Positions 54,854 to 63,362 of a stretch of DNA of 64,000 bases are shown here, one piece after another. The DNA is from Mesorhizobium loti (GTDB lineage Bacteria > Pseudomonadota > Alphaproteobacteria > Rhizobiales > Rhizobiaceae), in contig NZ_QGGH01000012.1 of NCBI RefSeq assembly GCF_003148495.1, forward strand, positions 62,001-126,000, given 5' to 3'. How positions within the stretch are numbered: position 1 is the first letter of the stretch; each line of letters opens with the position of its first letter. A program made the translations under genes and the position numbers. The notes under the pieces were generated by a model that worked only from the letters and a program-made list of their open reading frames with translations, was not told where the DNA came from and searched no databases.

Positions 54854-55774
54854 TCAGCCCGCTGACCTTCGGCCCCGCTTGATGAGATTCAGTCTGCTTC
54901 GCACTTCGCCGGGTCCTAGAACGCGGACGCCCATCGCCGTGATCAGTTCCACGGCACGGGAGACGAGTTCGGCGTTGGTCGCAAGCCGCCCCTTTTCAAG
55001 GAAGAGATTGTCCTCGAGCCCCACGCGGACATTGCCCCCAGCAAGGATTGCCGCCGCCACGTAGGCCATCTGATCGCGGCCGAGCGAAAACGCAGACCAG
55101 ATGCAGTCACGTGGGGCGTTGTTCACCATCGCCATTAGCGTATTGAGGTCGTTAGGCGCCCCCCAGGGCACGCCCATGCAGAATTGGATTAGAGCTGGCG
55201 ATTTCAATACGCCCTCGGCCAGAATCTGCTTTGCAAACCACAGATGGCCAGTGTCGAAGACCTCGATCTCGGCCTGCATCCCGAGCTCAGAGATGACAGC
55301 TCCCATTCCCCTCAGCAGCCCAGGGGTATTGACCATGATCAGCCCAGTGTCGCCAAAGTTCATCGAGCCGCAATCGATGGTGCAGATTTCCGGGCGGCAT
55401 TCGACGATATGCGCAAGTCTCGCGCTGACTCCGATCAGGTCGGTGCCCTCAACGTCGATCGGCAATGGTTCTTCATCAGGCCCCAGAAACAGATCACCGC
55501 CCATGCCGCAGGTGAGATTCAAGATGACGTCCACATCGGCGCTACGGATGCGGTCCGTCACTTCCCGGTACAGCGCCAGGTCGCGTGACGGCTTGCCACT
55601 TTCAGGATCCCGGACGTGGCAGTGTACAATTGCGGCTCCCATGCGCGCGGCCGCGATCGCGTCATCGGCGATCTCCTTCGGACTGCGCGGCACGTGACGC
55701 GACTTGTCCTGGGTATTTCCCGAGCCGGTGACCGCACAGGTGACGAAGACTTCTCGGCTGATGTTCAATGGCAT
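54854..55774 (-). CDS. BKACE (DUF849) family, probable dehydrocarnitine cleavage enzyme (CdhB-like)
   Basis: A 306-residue TIM-barrel beta-keto acid cleavage enzyme. Family marks are VFVTCAVTGSG, AIVHCHVRDPESGKPSRDLA (metal-binding HxH) and NLTCGMGGD; the C-terminal part has GGNVRVGLEDNLFLEKGRLA. BKACE members condense a 3-keto acid with acetyl-CoA and release a CoA ester. The carnitine branch turns 3-dehydrocarnitine plus acetyl-CoA into betainyl-CoA and acetoacetate. The start at 55,774 follows GGTTCTAGGAGG; the frame runs on to 55,990 without support. Its partner gene directly upstream encodes carnitine dehydrogenase plus thioesterase, which strongly supports this substrate. Confidence 0.88.
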   Translation of the reverse strand: MPLNISREVFVTCAVTGSGNTQDKSRHVPRSPKEIADDAIAAARMGAAIVHCHVRDPESGKPSRDLALYREVTDRIRSADVDVILNLTCGMGGDLFLGPDEEPLPIDVEGTDLIGVSARLAHIVECRPEICTIDCGSMNFGDTGLIMVNTPGLLRGMGAVISELGMQAEIEVFDTGHLWFAKQILAEGVLKSPALIQFCMGVPWGAPNDLNTLMAMVNNAPRDCIWSAFSLGRDQMAYVAAAILAGGNVRVGLEDNLFLEKGRLATNAELVSRAVELITAMGVRVLGPGEVRSRLNLIKRGRRSAG

Positions 55775-55886
55775 CTGGGCGTACCTCCTAGAACCTCTGC
55801 TGAGCGAAACGCCTAGCGCTTCGCGCACTGCCCTCGCGCAGAAGCTTCCACGACTGCGCCGAGTAAGACGCGCCACACTTTCGCAA

Positions 55887-57362
55887 CTAGACTGCCCTCG
55901 ATACGGAGTGTTCAGCCTCCATCTTGTAAAGGTCGCGGATGGCTGCCCCGGCCCCGTCGGGCCGCGGCAGATGCGCGTGGGCTTTCTCAAGATTCTTCAG
56001 CGCGACGGCAACATTGGGAAGCGGCTCGCGAATCGCGCGAGTGGCAAGATCGACATGCAGGATCATCATCTCGACGGTCGCGGCGAGTTCCTCGCTCGGC
56101 CCATACAAACGATGGAACAGATGAGTTTTCTTTCCCATGCCGTAGAGCACCTGCGTGCGGACGGTGATCTCATCCCCCTCGTGCAGCTCGGCCAAATAGC
56201 GGACATGCGTCTCTCCGGTAAAATGGCTGCGGCCAGCCGCGATGTATTCGGCAGTGACGCCGCAGCCTTCCGTCAGCGCATCCGCCGCATTCGAGGCAAT
56301 CTCGAGATAGTGCGCCTCATTCATATGGCCATTCGCATCGGTCCAGCTGGACGGAATGACTCGCCTTGCAGTAACGGGCAGGGAGCCGTCCTGGCGAAGG
56401 GGCAGGTGCGCCTCATGGGCGCGTATCGTACCCCCCGCCCCTACACCCTGCGGCTTGAGCGAGCGGATCATTGCAACCAGGCTTGCGTCGCGCGCACGTT
56501 CTGTTTCCCGAATGCTCCGCCCAGCCGATTGAGCATCAGACTGCTCAGCGATGCGGTCGATCAGCGCAGCGTCGAGATCGGGTACGTCCATTAGATGACT
56601 CAGGGGCTCGACCAGCGATGGGCCGAACTGCGCGAAGAAGTGACGCATCCCGGCCTCTCCGCCGGCCAGTCGGTATGTCTCGAACTGGCCCATCTGCGCG
56701 CAACGCAAACCAAAGCCATAGAGGATAGCCTCATCGATCTGAGCTGTGGTGGCGACACCCTCCTTGATCATCCACAACGTCTCCCGCCACATCGCCTCCT
56801 GCAGCCGGTTGCCGATGAACCCGTCGTTTTCTCGGTCAAGCACCAGCGGATGCATGCCAATGCTTTGCAGCGTCTCCGCTGCGCGCGCCTTCAGCGCCGG
56901 CGGCGTCAGTTCCGACCCCACCACCTCGACAAGAGGCAGGAGGTATACGGGATTGAAAGGATGGGCGACGATGAGCCGTTCGGGATGGCTGCAGAGCTCC
57001 TGCAGCTTGCTTGGCCTGATAGCCGACGTTGAAGAGGCGAGAAGGGCCCCGTTGGCGAGATGCGGTTCGATCGCGGCGTAGATGGCTCGCTTGACCTCCA
57101 GCCGTTCAGGCACGCTTTCCTGAACCCAATAGGCATCCGTCACTGCCTCGGCGATCGTTCCGACGAAATCGAGCTGCCCGGCAGAAGGCAACGGGCGGTC
57201 GTATAGCGCGGGCAGGCTGGAACGTGCATTAGCCAGCACTTCCCGCATGCGACGCTCTGCATCGGGCCCAGTGTCGAAGATGCTTACGTCATGGCCATTC
57301 AGCAGAAAACGGGCGGCCCATCCCGCGCCGATGACCCCGCAACCAATGATCGCCACCTTCAT
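55887..57362 (-). CDS. L-carnitine dehydrogenase fused to a betainyl-CoA thioesterase domain
   Basis: A 491-residue fusion. Residues 1-315 are a 3-hydroxyacyl-CoA-dehydrogenase-like NAD enzyme: GCGVIGAGWAARFLLNGHDV, AHPFNPVYLLPLVEVVG and DRENDGFIGNRLQEAMWRET. Residues about 335-470 are a hot-dog thioesterase (TDANGHMNEAHYLEIASNAA, THVRYLAELHEGDEITVRTQ). The first oxidises L-carnitine to 3-dehydrocarnitine; the second can release glycine betaine from betainyl-CoA made by the BKACE enzyme. Such fusions are known from rhizobia. The ATG at 57,362 was preferred over an in-frame TTG at 57,371; it nearly abuts the upstream gene's stop (TGAGATG). Confidence 0.92.
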   Translation of the reverse strand: MKVAIIGCGVIGAGWAARFLLNGHDVSIFDTGPDAERRMREVLANARSSLPALYDRPLPSAGQLDFVGTIAEAVTDAYWVQESVPERLEVKRAIYAAIEPHLANGALLASSTSAIRPSKLQELCSHPERLIVAHPFNPVYLLPLVEVVGSELTPPALKARAAETLQSIGMHPLVLDRENDGFIGNRLQEAMWRETLWMIKEGVATTAQIDEAILYGFGLRCAQMGQFETYRLAGGEAGMRHFFAQFGPSLVEPLSHLMDVPDLDAALIDRIAEQSDAQSAGRSIRETERARDASLVAMIRSLKPQGVGAGGTIRAHEAHLPLRQDGSLPVTARRVIPSSWTDANGHMNEAHYLEIASNAADALTEGCGVTAEYIAAGRSHFTGETHVRYLAELHEGDEITVRTQVLYGMGKKTHLFHRLYGPSEELAATVEMMILHVDLATRAIREPLPNVAVALKNLEKAHAHLPRPDGAGAAIRDLYKMEAEHSVSRAV

Positions 57363-57363
57363 C

Positions 57364-59496
57364 TCAGGCAACCTTGCGTGCGCGATCGGCGGCCGGGACG
57401 ACCAGTGCGTCGACCGCCATCGCCCCCTCGGCCGTTACGACGATCGGATTGACGTCGGCCTCTTTCAATGTGTCGCCGAGGGCGGCGCACATGACCGAGA
57501 ACCGACTGAGAGCCCTGGCGGCGGCAATCTTGTCGGCGGGAGCGCTCCCCCGCACTCCATCCAGCAACCGCGCGATGGGAAGCCGCCCAATAAGCTCAAG
57601 CGCGCGGCTTTCGCCGAACGGAGCAAGTGCGAATTGCTGCCCGCCAAAGTGTTCCACAAGGGTACCTCCGGCTGACACCATAACCAGAGACCCGAAGTCG
57701 GGATCCTGCACGCAACCAAAAGCCAGCTCTATGCCCCTTGGCGACATGTTCTGGATGATTGCGCGCGGGCCAAGAGTTGCGGTAAGGCGGCCGTAAGCCT
57801 GTTCGAGCTCCCGGTCGTCGCGTATGTTGAGCAGTACACCGCCGACGTCACTTTTGTGGTCGATGCCTTCCGCGGCTGTTTTCACGGCAACCGGATAGCC
57901 TAGCCGTTTCGCAGCCGCCTTAAGCCCTTCCAACGTGTCGTGGGCTTCGTTGCCCACGACAGGAACGCCAAAGCTGGAGAGGAGCGCCAGCGCCTCGTAC
58001 TCGTCGATAGATTTGGAACGCGACAGACAAGCCTGCCACGAGGCGGCGTGGCTTTTCGAAACTTCCGGCACGGGATCGGCAACTTGGCTCAGTCGTTCGG
58101 ACCATTCCTGGAGCTTGGATATGGCATTCAACGTCTCGCCGATACCGTTGATGCAGGGGATCCCCCGATCAATGAGCCTGGCCCCAAGCAAGAAGTTATT
58201 TGCGCGGCCGAAGCTTGAATAGAAGAAGCACGGTTTGTCGGTGCGCCGGGGCAGGCTCAGGGCGAGGTCCAGGAGCTTCTCTTCGTAGACGTAGTCGTCC
58301 CTGAGGTCGGCTTCCAAGCCAACCATCGAAACCTCGTCAGCACATGAAAGCACTGTGAGCGCCTCCTCGAACGGCTTGCTGAAGTCGTCTGTAAGGTCTG
58401 CAGCGCAGTCCAGAGGATTCGAGGGCTCAAGATGCTGCGGCAAGACCTGGCGTAGGCCTTGAACGGTCCGGTTCGAAAACCTTGCAAGTCGCGCCCCCGA
58501 CTCCGCCGCCAGATCGATAGCCAGCTCGCGAAGGCCGCCGGAATCTGTCATGAGCGCGGCGCCGCCTGGTCCGGGCAAGCGTCCCGTCGAGCACAGCGAC
58601 GCTACGTTCATCAGTTCGTCGATGGACTGCACGCTGATCGCGCCGCAATCTTCGAGCACGGCCTCGTAGGCGGCCTTTGAGCCCGCCAGGGCTCCTGTGT
58701 GCGACCGCGCCATACGCGCACTCTCTTCGGAGCGGCCGACTTTGCACACGACCACGGGAATGCCTCGCTGGCGGGCACGTTTCAGGCTGCTCTGGAACCC
58801 GGTGGGATTCCGGGCTGTCTCCATAAAGACGGCGATGACTTTCGTGCTCTCCCGGCTCACCGCGTAGTCGATATATTCGTCAATCGTAGCGCCGATTTCC
58901 TGGCCTGGCGATACCAGCAGGTCAAACCGATATCGGGGGTCGTTCATCGCAAGCGTCGTGAAGACGGACCCCGAATGCGCGATAAGGGTTATCCCGCCCG
59001 GCTTGAGATGCGACGCGCCATAGAAGCTTGCAACGCAACCAGACGGAACGTTGATCAGTCCCATCCCGGCGCCGCCGCAGACGGCGATCCCGTGTTCGGA
59101 GGCGATGTCCTTGAGGCGCGAGAGCAGCGGTGATCCGTCCGCGGCGTTGCCGTTGCAGGCATCGAAAATGACCGCTGATTTGGCTCCGCTCCGGATGGCG
59201 TCCAGCAACGACTGCTCCAGATTGCGACCACCCACCCCAAGTATTGCCAGATCAGGAGCCTCGTCGAGATCGCCAAGGCTCCCTCGACATGGCTGGCCAA
59301 GGACGCTCTCGTAGCGGGGGTTGATAAAATCAATGCGGCCGGAGAAATTGGCGCTCGTGACGGCTTGGGCGAGCCGCAACCCGAATGAATTGGCCCGCTC
59401 GGAGACCCCTACCACGGCAATCGATCGAGCATCGAGCATTGGCGCGAGCCGATGTGCTGCGCCCCACGTGCGTTCAGCTGGATAGTTGGCAAGCAT
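57364..59496 (-). CDS. NDP-forming acyl-CoA synthetase (acetate-CoA ligase/Pat-like, without GNAT)
   Basis: A 710-residue protein with a CoA-binding Rossmann domain (about 10-130: SIAVVGVSERANSFGLRLAQ), a ligase-CoA domain (about 150-440: LIAHSGSVFTTLAMNDPRYR, ARMARSHTGALAGSKAAYEA) and an ATP-grasp domain (about 490-700: YPVAVKTAAEGIDHKSDVGG, LVEHFGGQQFALAPFGESRA). It makes or uses acyl-CoA with ATP or ADP. In this operon it may activate carnitine, crotonobetaine or another acid so that the CaiD-like hydratase can act. The start is uncertain between ATG 59,496 and TTG 59,502; the latter overlaps the upstream stop. Confidence 0.87.
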   Translation of the reverse strand: MLANYPAERTWGAAHRLAPMLDARSIAVVGVSERANSFGLRLAQAVTSANFSGRIDFINPRYESVLGQPCRGSLGDLDEAPDLAILGVGGRNLEQSLLDAIRSGAKSAVIFDACNGNAADGSPLLSRLKDIASEHGIAVCGGAGMGLINVPSGCVASFYGASHLKPGGITLIAHSGSVFTTLAMNDPRYRFDLLVSPGQEIGATIDEYIDYAVSRESTKVIAVFMETARNPTGFQSSLKRARQRGIPVVVCKVGRSEESARMARSHTGALAGSKAAYEAVLEDCGAISVQSIDELMNVASLCSTGRLPGPGGAALMTDSGGLRELAIDLAAESGARLARFSNRTVQGLRQVLPQHLEPSNPLDCAADLTDDFSKPFEEALTVLSCADEVSMVGLEADLRDDYVYEEKLLDLALSLPRRTDKPCFFYSSFGRANNFLLGARLIDRGIPCINGIGETLNAISKLQEWSERLSQVADPVPEVSKSHAASWQACLSRSKSIDEYEALALLSSFGVPVVGNEAHDTLEGLKAAAKRLGYPVAVKTAAEGIDHKSDVGGVLLNIRDDRELEQAYGRLTATLGPRAIIQNMSPRGIELAFGCVQDPDFGSLVMVSAGGTLVEHFGGQQFALAPFGESRALELIGRLPIARLLDGVRGSAPADKIAAARALSRFSVMCAALGDTLKEADVNPIVVTAEGAMAVDALVVPAADRARKVA

Positions 59497-59498
59497 AA

Positions 59499-60317
59499 TC
59501 AATTCCCGCTGAACTTGGCTGGCCGCTTTTCGGCAAAAGCAACTGCGCCTTCGTCGAAGTCTTCGGATTTGAGCATACGCTCATAGTGCTGAAGACCGCT
59601 CTTGCCCGTCCATGCAAGCCTGCTCGTCTCGTGCGCTGCTTCGACTGACAGATGGGCGGTGGCGCGCATGAACTCCTTGAGCGCCTTGGCAACCAGGGGA
59701 GCTCCCGAAGCGATGCCTTTCGCGATCTCGACCGCGTGTCCCAGAATGCGTTCACGAGGAACCACATCACGAACCAGGCCCCAATGTTTGGCTTCATAGG
59801 CGGAGAGGCGTCGGCCTGTCAGCATGAGATCGATAGCGACGTTGTACGGTACCCTGCGGTGCAGCTTCTGGATTGCTCCTCCATCCGGCAGAAAGCCACG
59901 CTGCATCTCGGGAAGCGCGAAATAAGCATCCTCCGAGGCCAAGATGATGTCTGCCCCGAGCGCCAGCTCGAAACCGCCGCCCACGGCAGCGCCGTTAACG
60001 GCCGCAATCACCGGTTTGCTCAAGTCGAAGAACTCCGGCAAGCCACCGATGCCGCCAGGTCCGAGGTCGAAACCCTTTTCCTCGTCGCGCCCATCACCAC
60101 GCGCGACCGCTTTGAGGTCCCAGCCTGCACTGAAAATCCGCTTCTGGTTTTCTTCGCCGACTACAATCCCCACCCGAAGATCGTCATCGTCGTTGAGCTG
60201 CTTGAAGGCGTGATAGAGTTCGTATGAGAAAGCCGTGTCGATCGCATTTGCAGGTGGCCGATTCATCGTGACGACCATGATGCCAGAGTCGATCTCGACC
60301 TTAAGTTGGGATGACAT
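59499..60317 (-). CDS. CaiD-like enoyl-CoA hydratase (carnitinyl-CoA dehydratase type)
   Basis: A 272-residue crotonase-fold protein. The oxyanion-hole regions are FSAGWDLKAVARGDG and AVNGAAVGGGFELALGADII; catalytic-side residues are in ALPEMQRGFLPDGGAIQKLH, similar to CaiD. CaiD interconverts crotonobetainyl-CoA and L-carnitinyl-CoA. It is the first gene of the minus-strand carnitine operon (60,317 down to 52,312); the next start overlaps or nearly touches its stop. The upstream 756-base gap contains candidate operator dyads (60,419-60,460). Confidence 0.88.
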   Translation of the reverse strand: MSSQLKVEIDSGIMVVTMNRPPANAIDTAFSYELYHAFKQLNDDDDLRVGIVVGEENQKRIFSAGWDLKAVARGDGRDEEKGFDLGPGGIGGLPEFFDLSKPVIAAVNGAAVGGGFELALGADIILASEDAYFALPEMQRGFLPDGGAIQKLHRRVPYNVAIDLMLTGRRLSAYEAKHWGLVRDVVPRERILGHAVEIAKGIASGAPLVAKALKEFMRATAHLSVEAAHETSRLAWTGKSGLQHYERMLKSEDFDEGAVAFAEKRPAKFSGN

Positions 60318-61073
60318 GGGAATGCTTCCTTGACCGCTTCAGCGAGAGCCGTCGTGACTCGTGGTGGTTTCGTAGTCTGGGCATCGTAGGTCGATTCAGC
60401 CTCCACTGATATCGCCAAACTTCTCATGGAGCATGAAGTGCGCTCATGATCGGGATGAGCCGCGCGTCTCGTTAAAGGGCTGAAATCGCTTCTTTGAATG
60501 TGTCGGGCCGACGTGACTCCGTCGGCTATCAGCCAGAGAACAAACCTCGAGCCCATGTCTGTGAACACTGCCCACATCCCGGAGTGGGCTTCTGCACTGA
60601 TGCAAGAGCGGCTAAACAGCTCCCGATTTCGCCCCACCTCTCCAACGCTCGCACTTCATGAGTTTCCCTCATACCAGGGCGAGTGTTCAGCGCATCTGAA
60701 AACTGGTGAACCCGTACATCGGCGTGTCAAGCCCGCGTGCACGGTGCACTTCAGATGATGCAACCGCCATTCATAGCCAATGACGGCTGGTGACATAACT
60801 GGCCCTCGGAAAGCAGGCAAGCGATGACCGAACCGAACGACATCGGTCAGCACACCCATTCGAACGGCATTGTCGCCTCTGAGGTCGACCAAGCGTAGGT
60901 CTGTAGTGGTCGCGATCTCCGCATAGCGCCGTCGGGTCAGCTCCACCTCCTCACTGGTCTCGTCGGAGACTTGGCCCGAAGTTGGCTAACTGTTCAAGGC
61001 GTGCACTGGCAGGTTTTGGCCCAAAGCAATCATGAAGTGGCGCGAAGCTGCCGTGCGCTCCTGCTGTTCCACA
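60318..61073. promoter_or_regulatory. Long intergenic region upstream of the carnitine operon
   Basis: No gene was recognised in 756 bases; the minus-strand open frames at 60,263-60,637 and 60,656-60,946 look accidental. Near 60,419-60,460 lie CTTCTCATG/CATGAAG and GCTCAT-gatcggg-ATGAGC (60,442-60,460), and another ACTTCATGA occurs at about 60,654. These share the TTCATG/CATGAA core with the dyads before the LysR gene at 51,276. The carnitine operon promoter is probably here. Confidence 0.5.
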
Positions 61074-62078
61074 TCATAGCTTGACCAGTTGCTTTCCGAA
61101 GTTCTCTCCCTTCAACATTCTGACGAAAGCGCCGGGCACGGTGTCGATCCCTTCAGTGACATCCTCCCTTGTCTGTAGCAAACCCTGCTGGTACCACGAC
61201 AGCAGATCGGCAATCGCCGTTTCGTATTCGCGCACGTGATCGTCGAGTAGGAACCCCTCGATTCGGGCACGGGTGATCAGGGTTCTCCTAAGATGTCTCA
61301 GGCCGATGTCGCGCTGGTCAAATCGGTCGGCCAAGGCAATCGTCCCGACCACCACCACTCTGCCAAACGTGTTGAGGTTCAGCATCGCCGCATCGTGGAT
61401 CGGCCCGGCAGTATTGTCGATAAAGACATCCACCCCTTTGGGGCATGCAGCAGCGACATCAGCCACGAGATCAGCCGAGGTCCTGTGATTGACGCCTGTC
61501 CGATATCCAATTTCCTTACACCATTCCAGCTTCTCGTCCGAGCCTGCAACAGCGACCGGGTCGAAGCCTTTGATCCGTGCGATTTGTCCGGCGATCTGCC
61601 CCACCGCTCCCGAGGCAGCAGAGATCAATACTGTCTCTCCTGTCTTCGGACCTCCGGTCTTGAGGAGGGCAAAGTAGGCCGTGAGACCGGGCATGCCGAG
61701 GTAGCTCAGTGCGGATTGTATCGGGGCGTCCGTGGTTGTTACAGGTTTGGCTGATCCGGCCGGGATGACGCTAAGCGGCTGCCAGCCGAAATAATCGCTC
61801 ATCACGATGTCGCCCGGTTTGAAGTCCGAAGACTCAGACGTCACGACCTCGCCAATTCCGCCCCCACGCATCAGATCACCAAGCTTGAAACCAGCGGCGT
61901 AGTTCTTCGCCGGGCTAATCCGACCCCGCATGTAGGGGTCCACGGAGAGCCACAGCGTTTTCACCAATAGGTCGTCGTGCGCAGCCTCGGGAATTGGTCG
62001 ATCTTCCAGGACCCAGTTCTCAGGTGTTGGCATTGCGGAAGGGTAACTCGCAAGTATCCAGCTCGGATTGGCAGCCAT
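61074..62078 (-). CDS. NADP-dependent oxidoreductase (CurA/PTGR-type MDR)
   Basis: A 334-residue zinc-free medium-chain dehydrogenase/reductase. Family marks are LWLSVDPYMRGRISPAKNYA, YLGMPGLTAYFALLKTGGPK and the cofactor loop VLISAASGAVGQIAGQIARI near residue 150. Members reduce activated double bonds of enones. GAGGAG lies before the ATG at 62,078. It is divergent from a LysR gene across about 106 bases, a standard regulator-target arrangement. A link to the carnitine genes is not evident. Confidence 0.9.
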   Translation of the reverse strand: MAANPSWILASYPSAMPTPENWVLEDRPIPEAAHDDLLVKTLWLSVDPYMRGRISPAKNYAAGFKLGDLMRGGGIGEVVTSESSDFKPGDIVMSDYFGWQPLSVIPAGSAKPVTTTDAPIQSALSYLGMPGLTAYFALLKTGGPKTGETVLISAASGAVGQIAGQIARIKGFDPVAVAGSDEKLEWCKEIGYRTGVNHRTSADLVADVAAACPKGVDVFIDNTAGPIHDAAMLNLNTFGRVVVVGTIALADRFDQRDIGLRHLRRTLITRARIEGFLLDDHVREYETAIADLLSWYQQGLLQTREDVTEGIDTVPGAFVRMLKGENFGKQLVKL

Positions 62079-62184
62079 GATTTCTCCTCAGGTTGGGCGC
62101 TGCCCGCATCGATGCACCAATTCATTTTCCGTGTTAATAGGAGCGGAACGAGAAACATTGTTTTGTATTTCGAAAGAATGACAA

Positions 62185-63081
62185 ATGGATATGGTTGAGG
62201 CCATGAGGGTCGCCGTGGCGGTCGCGCGGCACAAAAGCTTCTCTTCCGCGAGCCGGGACTTACGCCTTTCCGCTCCCTCGGTGAGCCGCATTGTGGCTGG
62301 CCTAGAGGCCGATCTCGGGGTTCGTCTCTTCAATCGCACCACCAGGCAGCTCAATCTGACTGATGCCGGGCTGGAGTTCGTGCAGACGAGCTTGGGCCTC
62401 CTGGAGGAACTCGACCTGATGCGGACCGCGGTACGCGAGCGCCACGAAACCCCTCGCGGCCAGTTGCGTGTCTCCTGCGTGACGGCCTTCGGCAACGAGT
62501 GCTTGGCACCCGCGATGCCGGAGTTTACACAACGGTTCCCACAGCTCAGCATCTCAATCGACTTTGGCAACCGGTTAGTCGATCTCATCGGGGAGCATTT
62601 CGATGTTGCCATCCGGGTTGGGCCGCTCCCCGATTCATCCCTGATTGCCCAGAGGATTTTCACGCAGAGGATCGTGGTCGTCGCATCGCCACAGTTCTGT
62701 AATAGATATGGGATGCCCAAGACCCTAACTGAAGTCAGAACCTTTCCGTCGGTCACTCAAGTTAGCGGCGAATGGGGGCGCACCCATCGCTTCTTCTACA
62801 ACGGGGAGATCATCGACTTCGAAGTACCGCAGCATCTAACGATGAACTCGGCCCGCGCGGTGAGGAACGCCTGCCTCACAGGATGGGGTTATTCCCTCTT
62901 GCCGGATTTCATGGTCGAAAAGGATATCGAGGAGAACCGCCTAGTGCGCCTGCTACCAGATCATGAACCCACCGAGCTGCCGATCTTCGCCTTCTACGCT
63001 CAGCGACGCCACACCCCTCAGAAGATCAGGGTGTTCGTCGGCTATTTGACAGAGGTATTCGGCGACCGAGACAGCCAGTGA
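62185..63081 (+). CDS. LysR-family regulator
   Basis: A 298-residue LysR-type regulator. Residues about 4-62 form the winged helix-turn-helix (AMRVAVAVARHKSFSSASRD, LRLSAPSVSRIVAGLEADL). Residues about 88-290 are the effector domain of the group that often regulates adjacent oxidoreductases (GQLRVSCVTAFGNECLAP, EHFDVAIRVGPLPDSSLIAQ). It is divergent from the MDR gene and probably controls it. The following 281 bases to 63,362 hold no gene I can support. Confidence 0.9.
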   Translation: MDMVEAMRVAVAVARHKSFSSASRDLRLSAPSVSRIVAGLEADLGVRLFNRTTRQLNLTDAGLEFVQTSLGLLEELDLMRTAVRERHETPRGQLRVSCVTAFGNECLAPAMPEFTQRFPQLSISIDFGNRLVDLIGEHFDVAIRVGPLPDSSLIAQRIFTQRIVVVASPQFCNRYGMPKTLTEVRTFPSVTQVSGEWGRTHRFFYNGEIIDFEVPQHLTMNSARAVRNACLTGWGYSLLPDFMVEKDIEENRLVRLLPDHEPTELPIFAFYAQRRHTPQKIRVFVGYLTEVFGDRDSQ

Positions 63082-63362
63082 AACCTGCACGGCGCCTCCT
63101 TTTGGTGCAAGTCTTCACGCCACTCCGTGCGCTGATTGTCGAAACCGCGTCCAGGATTTTTGTCCCGGTGCGAGCAGCACAACGCTTACGATTTAACGGT
63201 CTCCAGCGACAGGTGTCAGACAGCTCGAGTCAGCCAGCGAATTTTGTACCGCTTCTGGCGAGGTCTAGAGCTTCATGTCGTGCAAGAGAAAACGGAAGAA
63301 AAGTAGAACAGCGCGCAAATCCGGACCATCGACAGCTGCGACCGTGGCGTGGCAGCGAGCAG

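Noticed and set aside
60656..60946. A 96-codon minus-strand frame upstream of the carnitine operon
   Set aside because: Composition and lack of start signals suggest a chance frame; the region is more likely regulatory.
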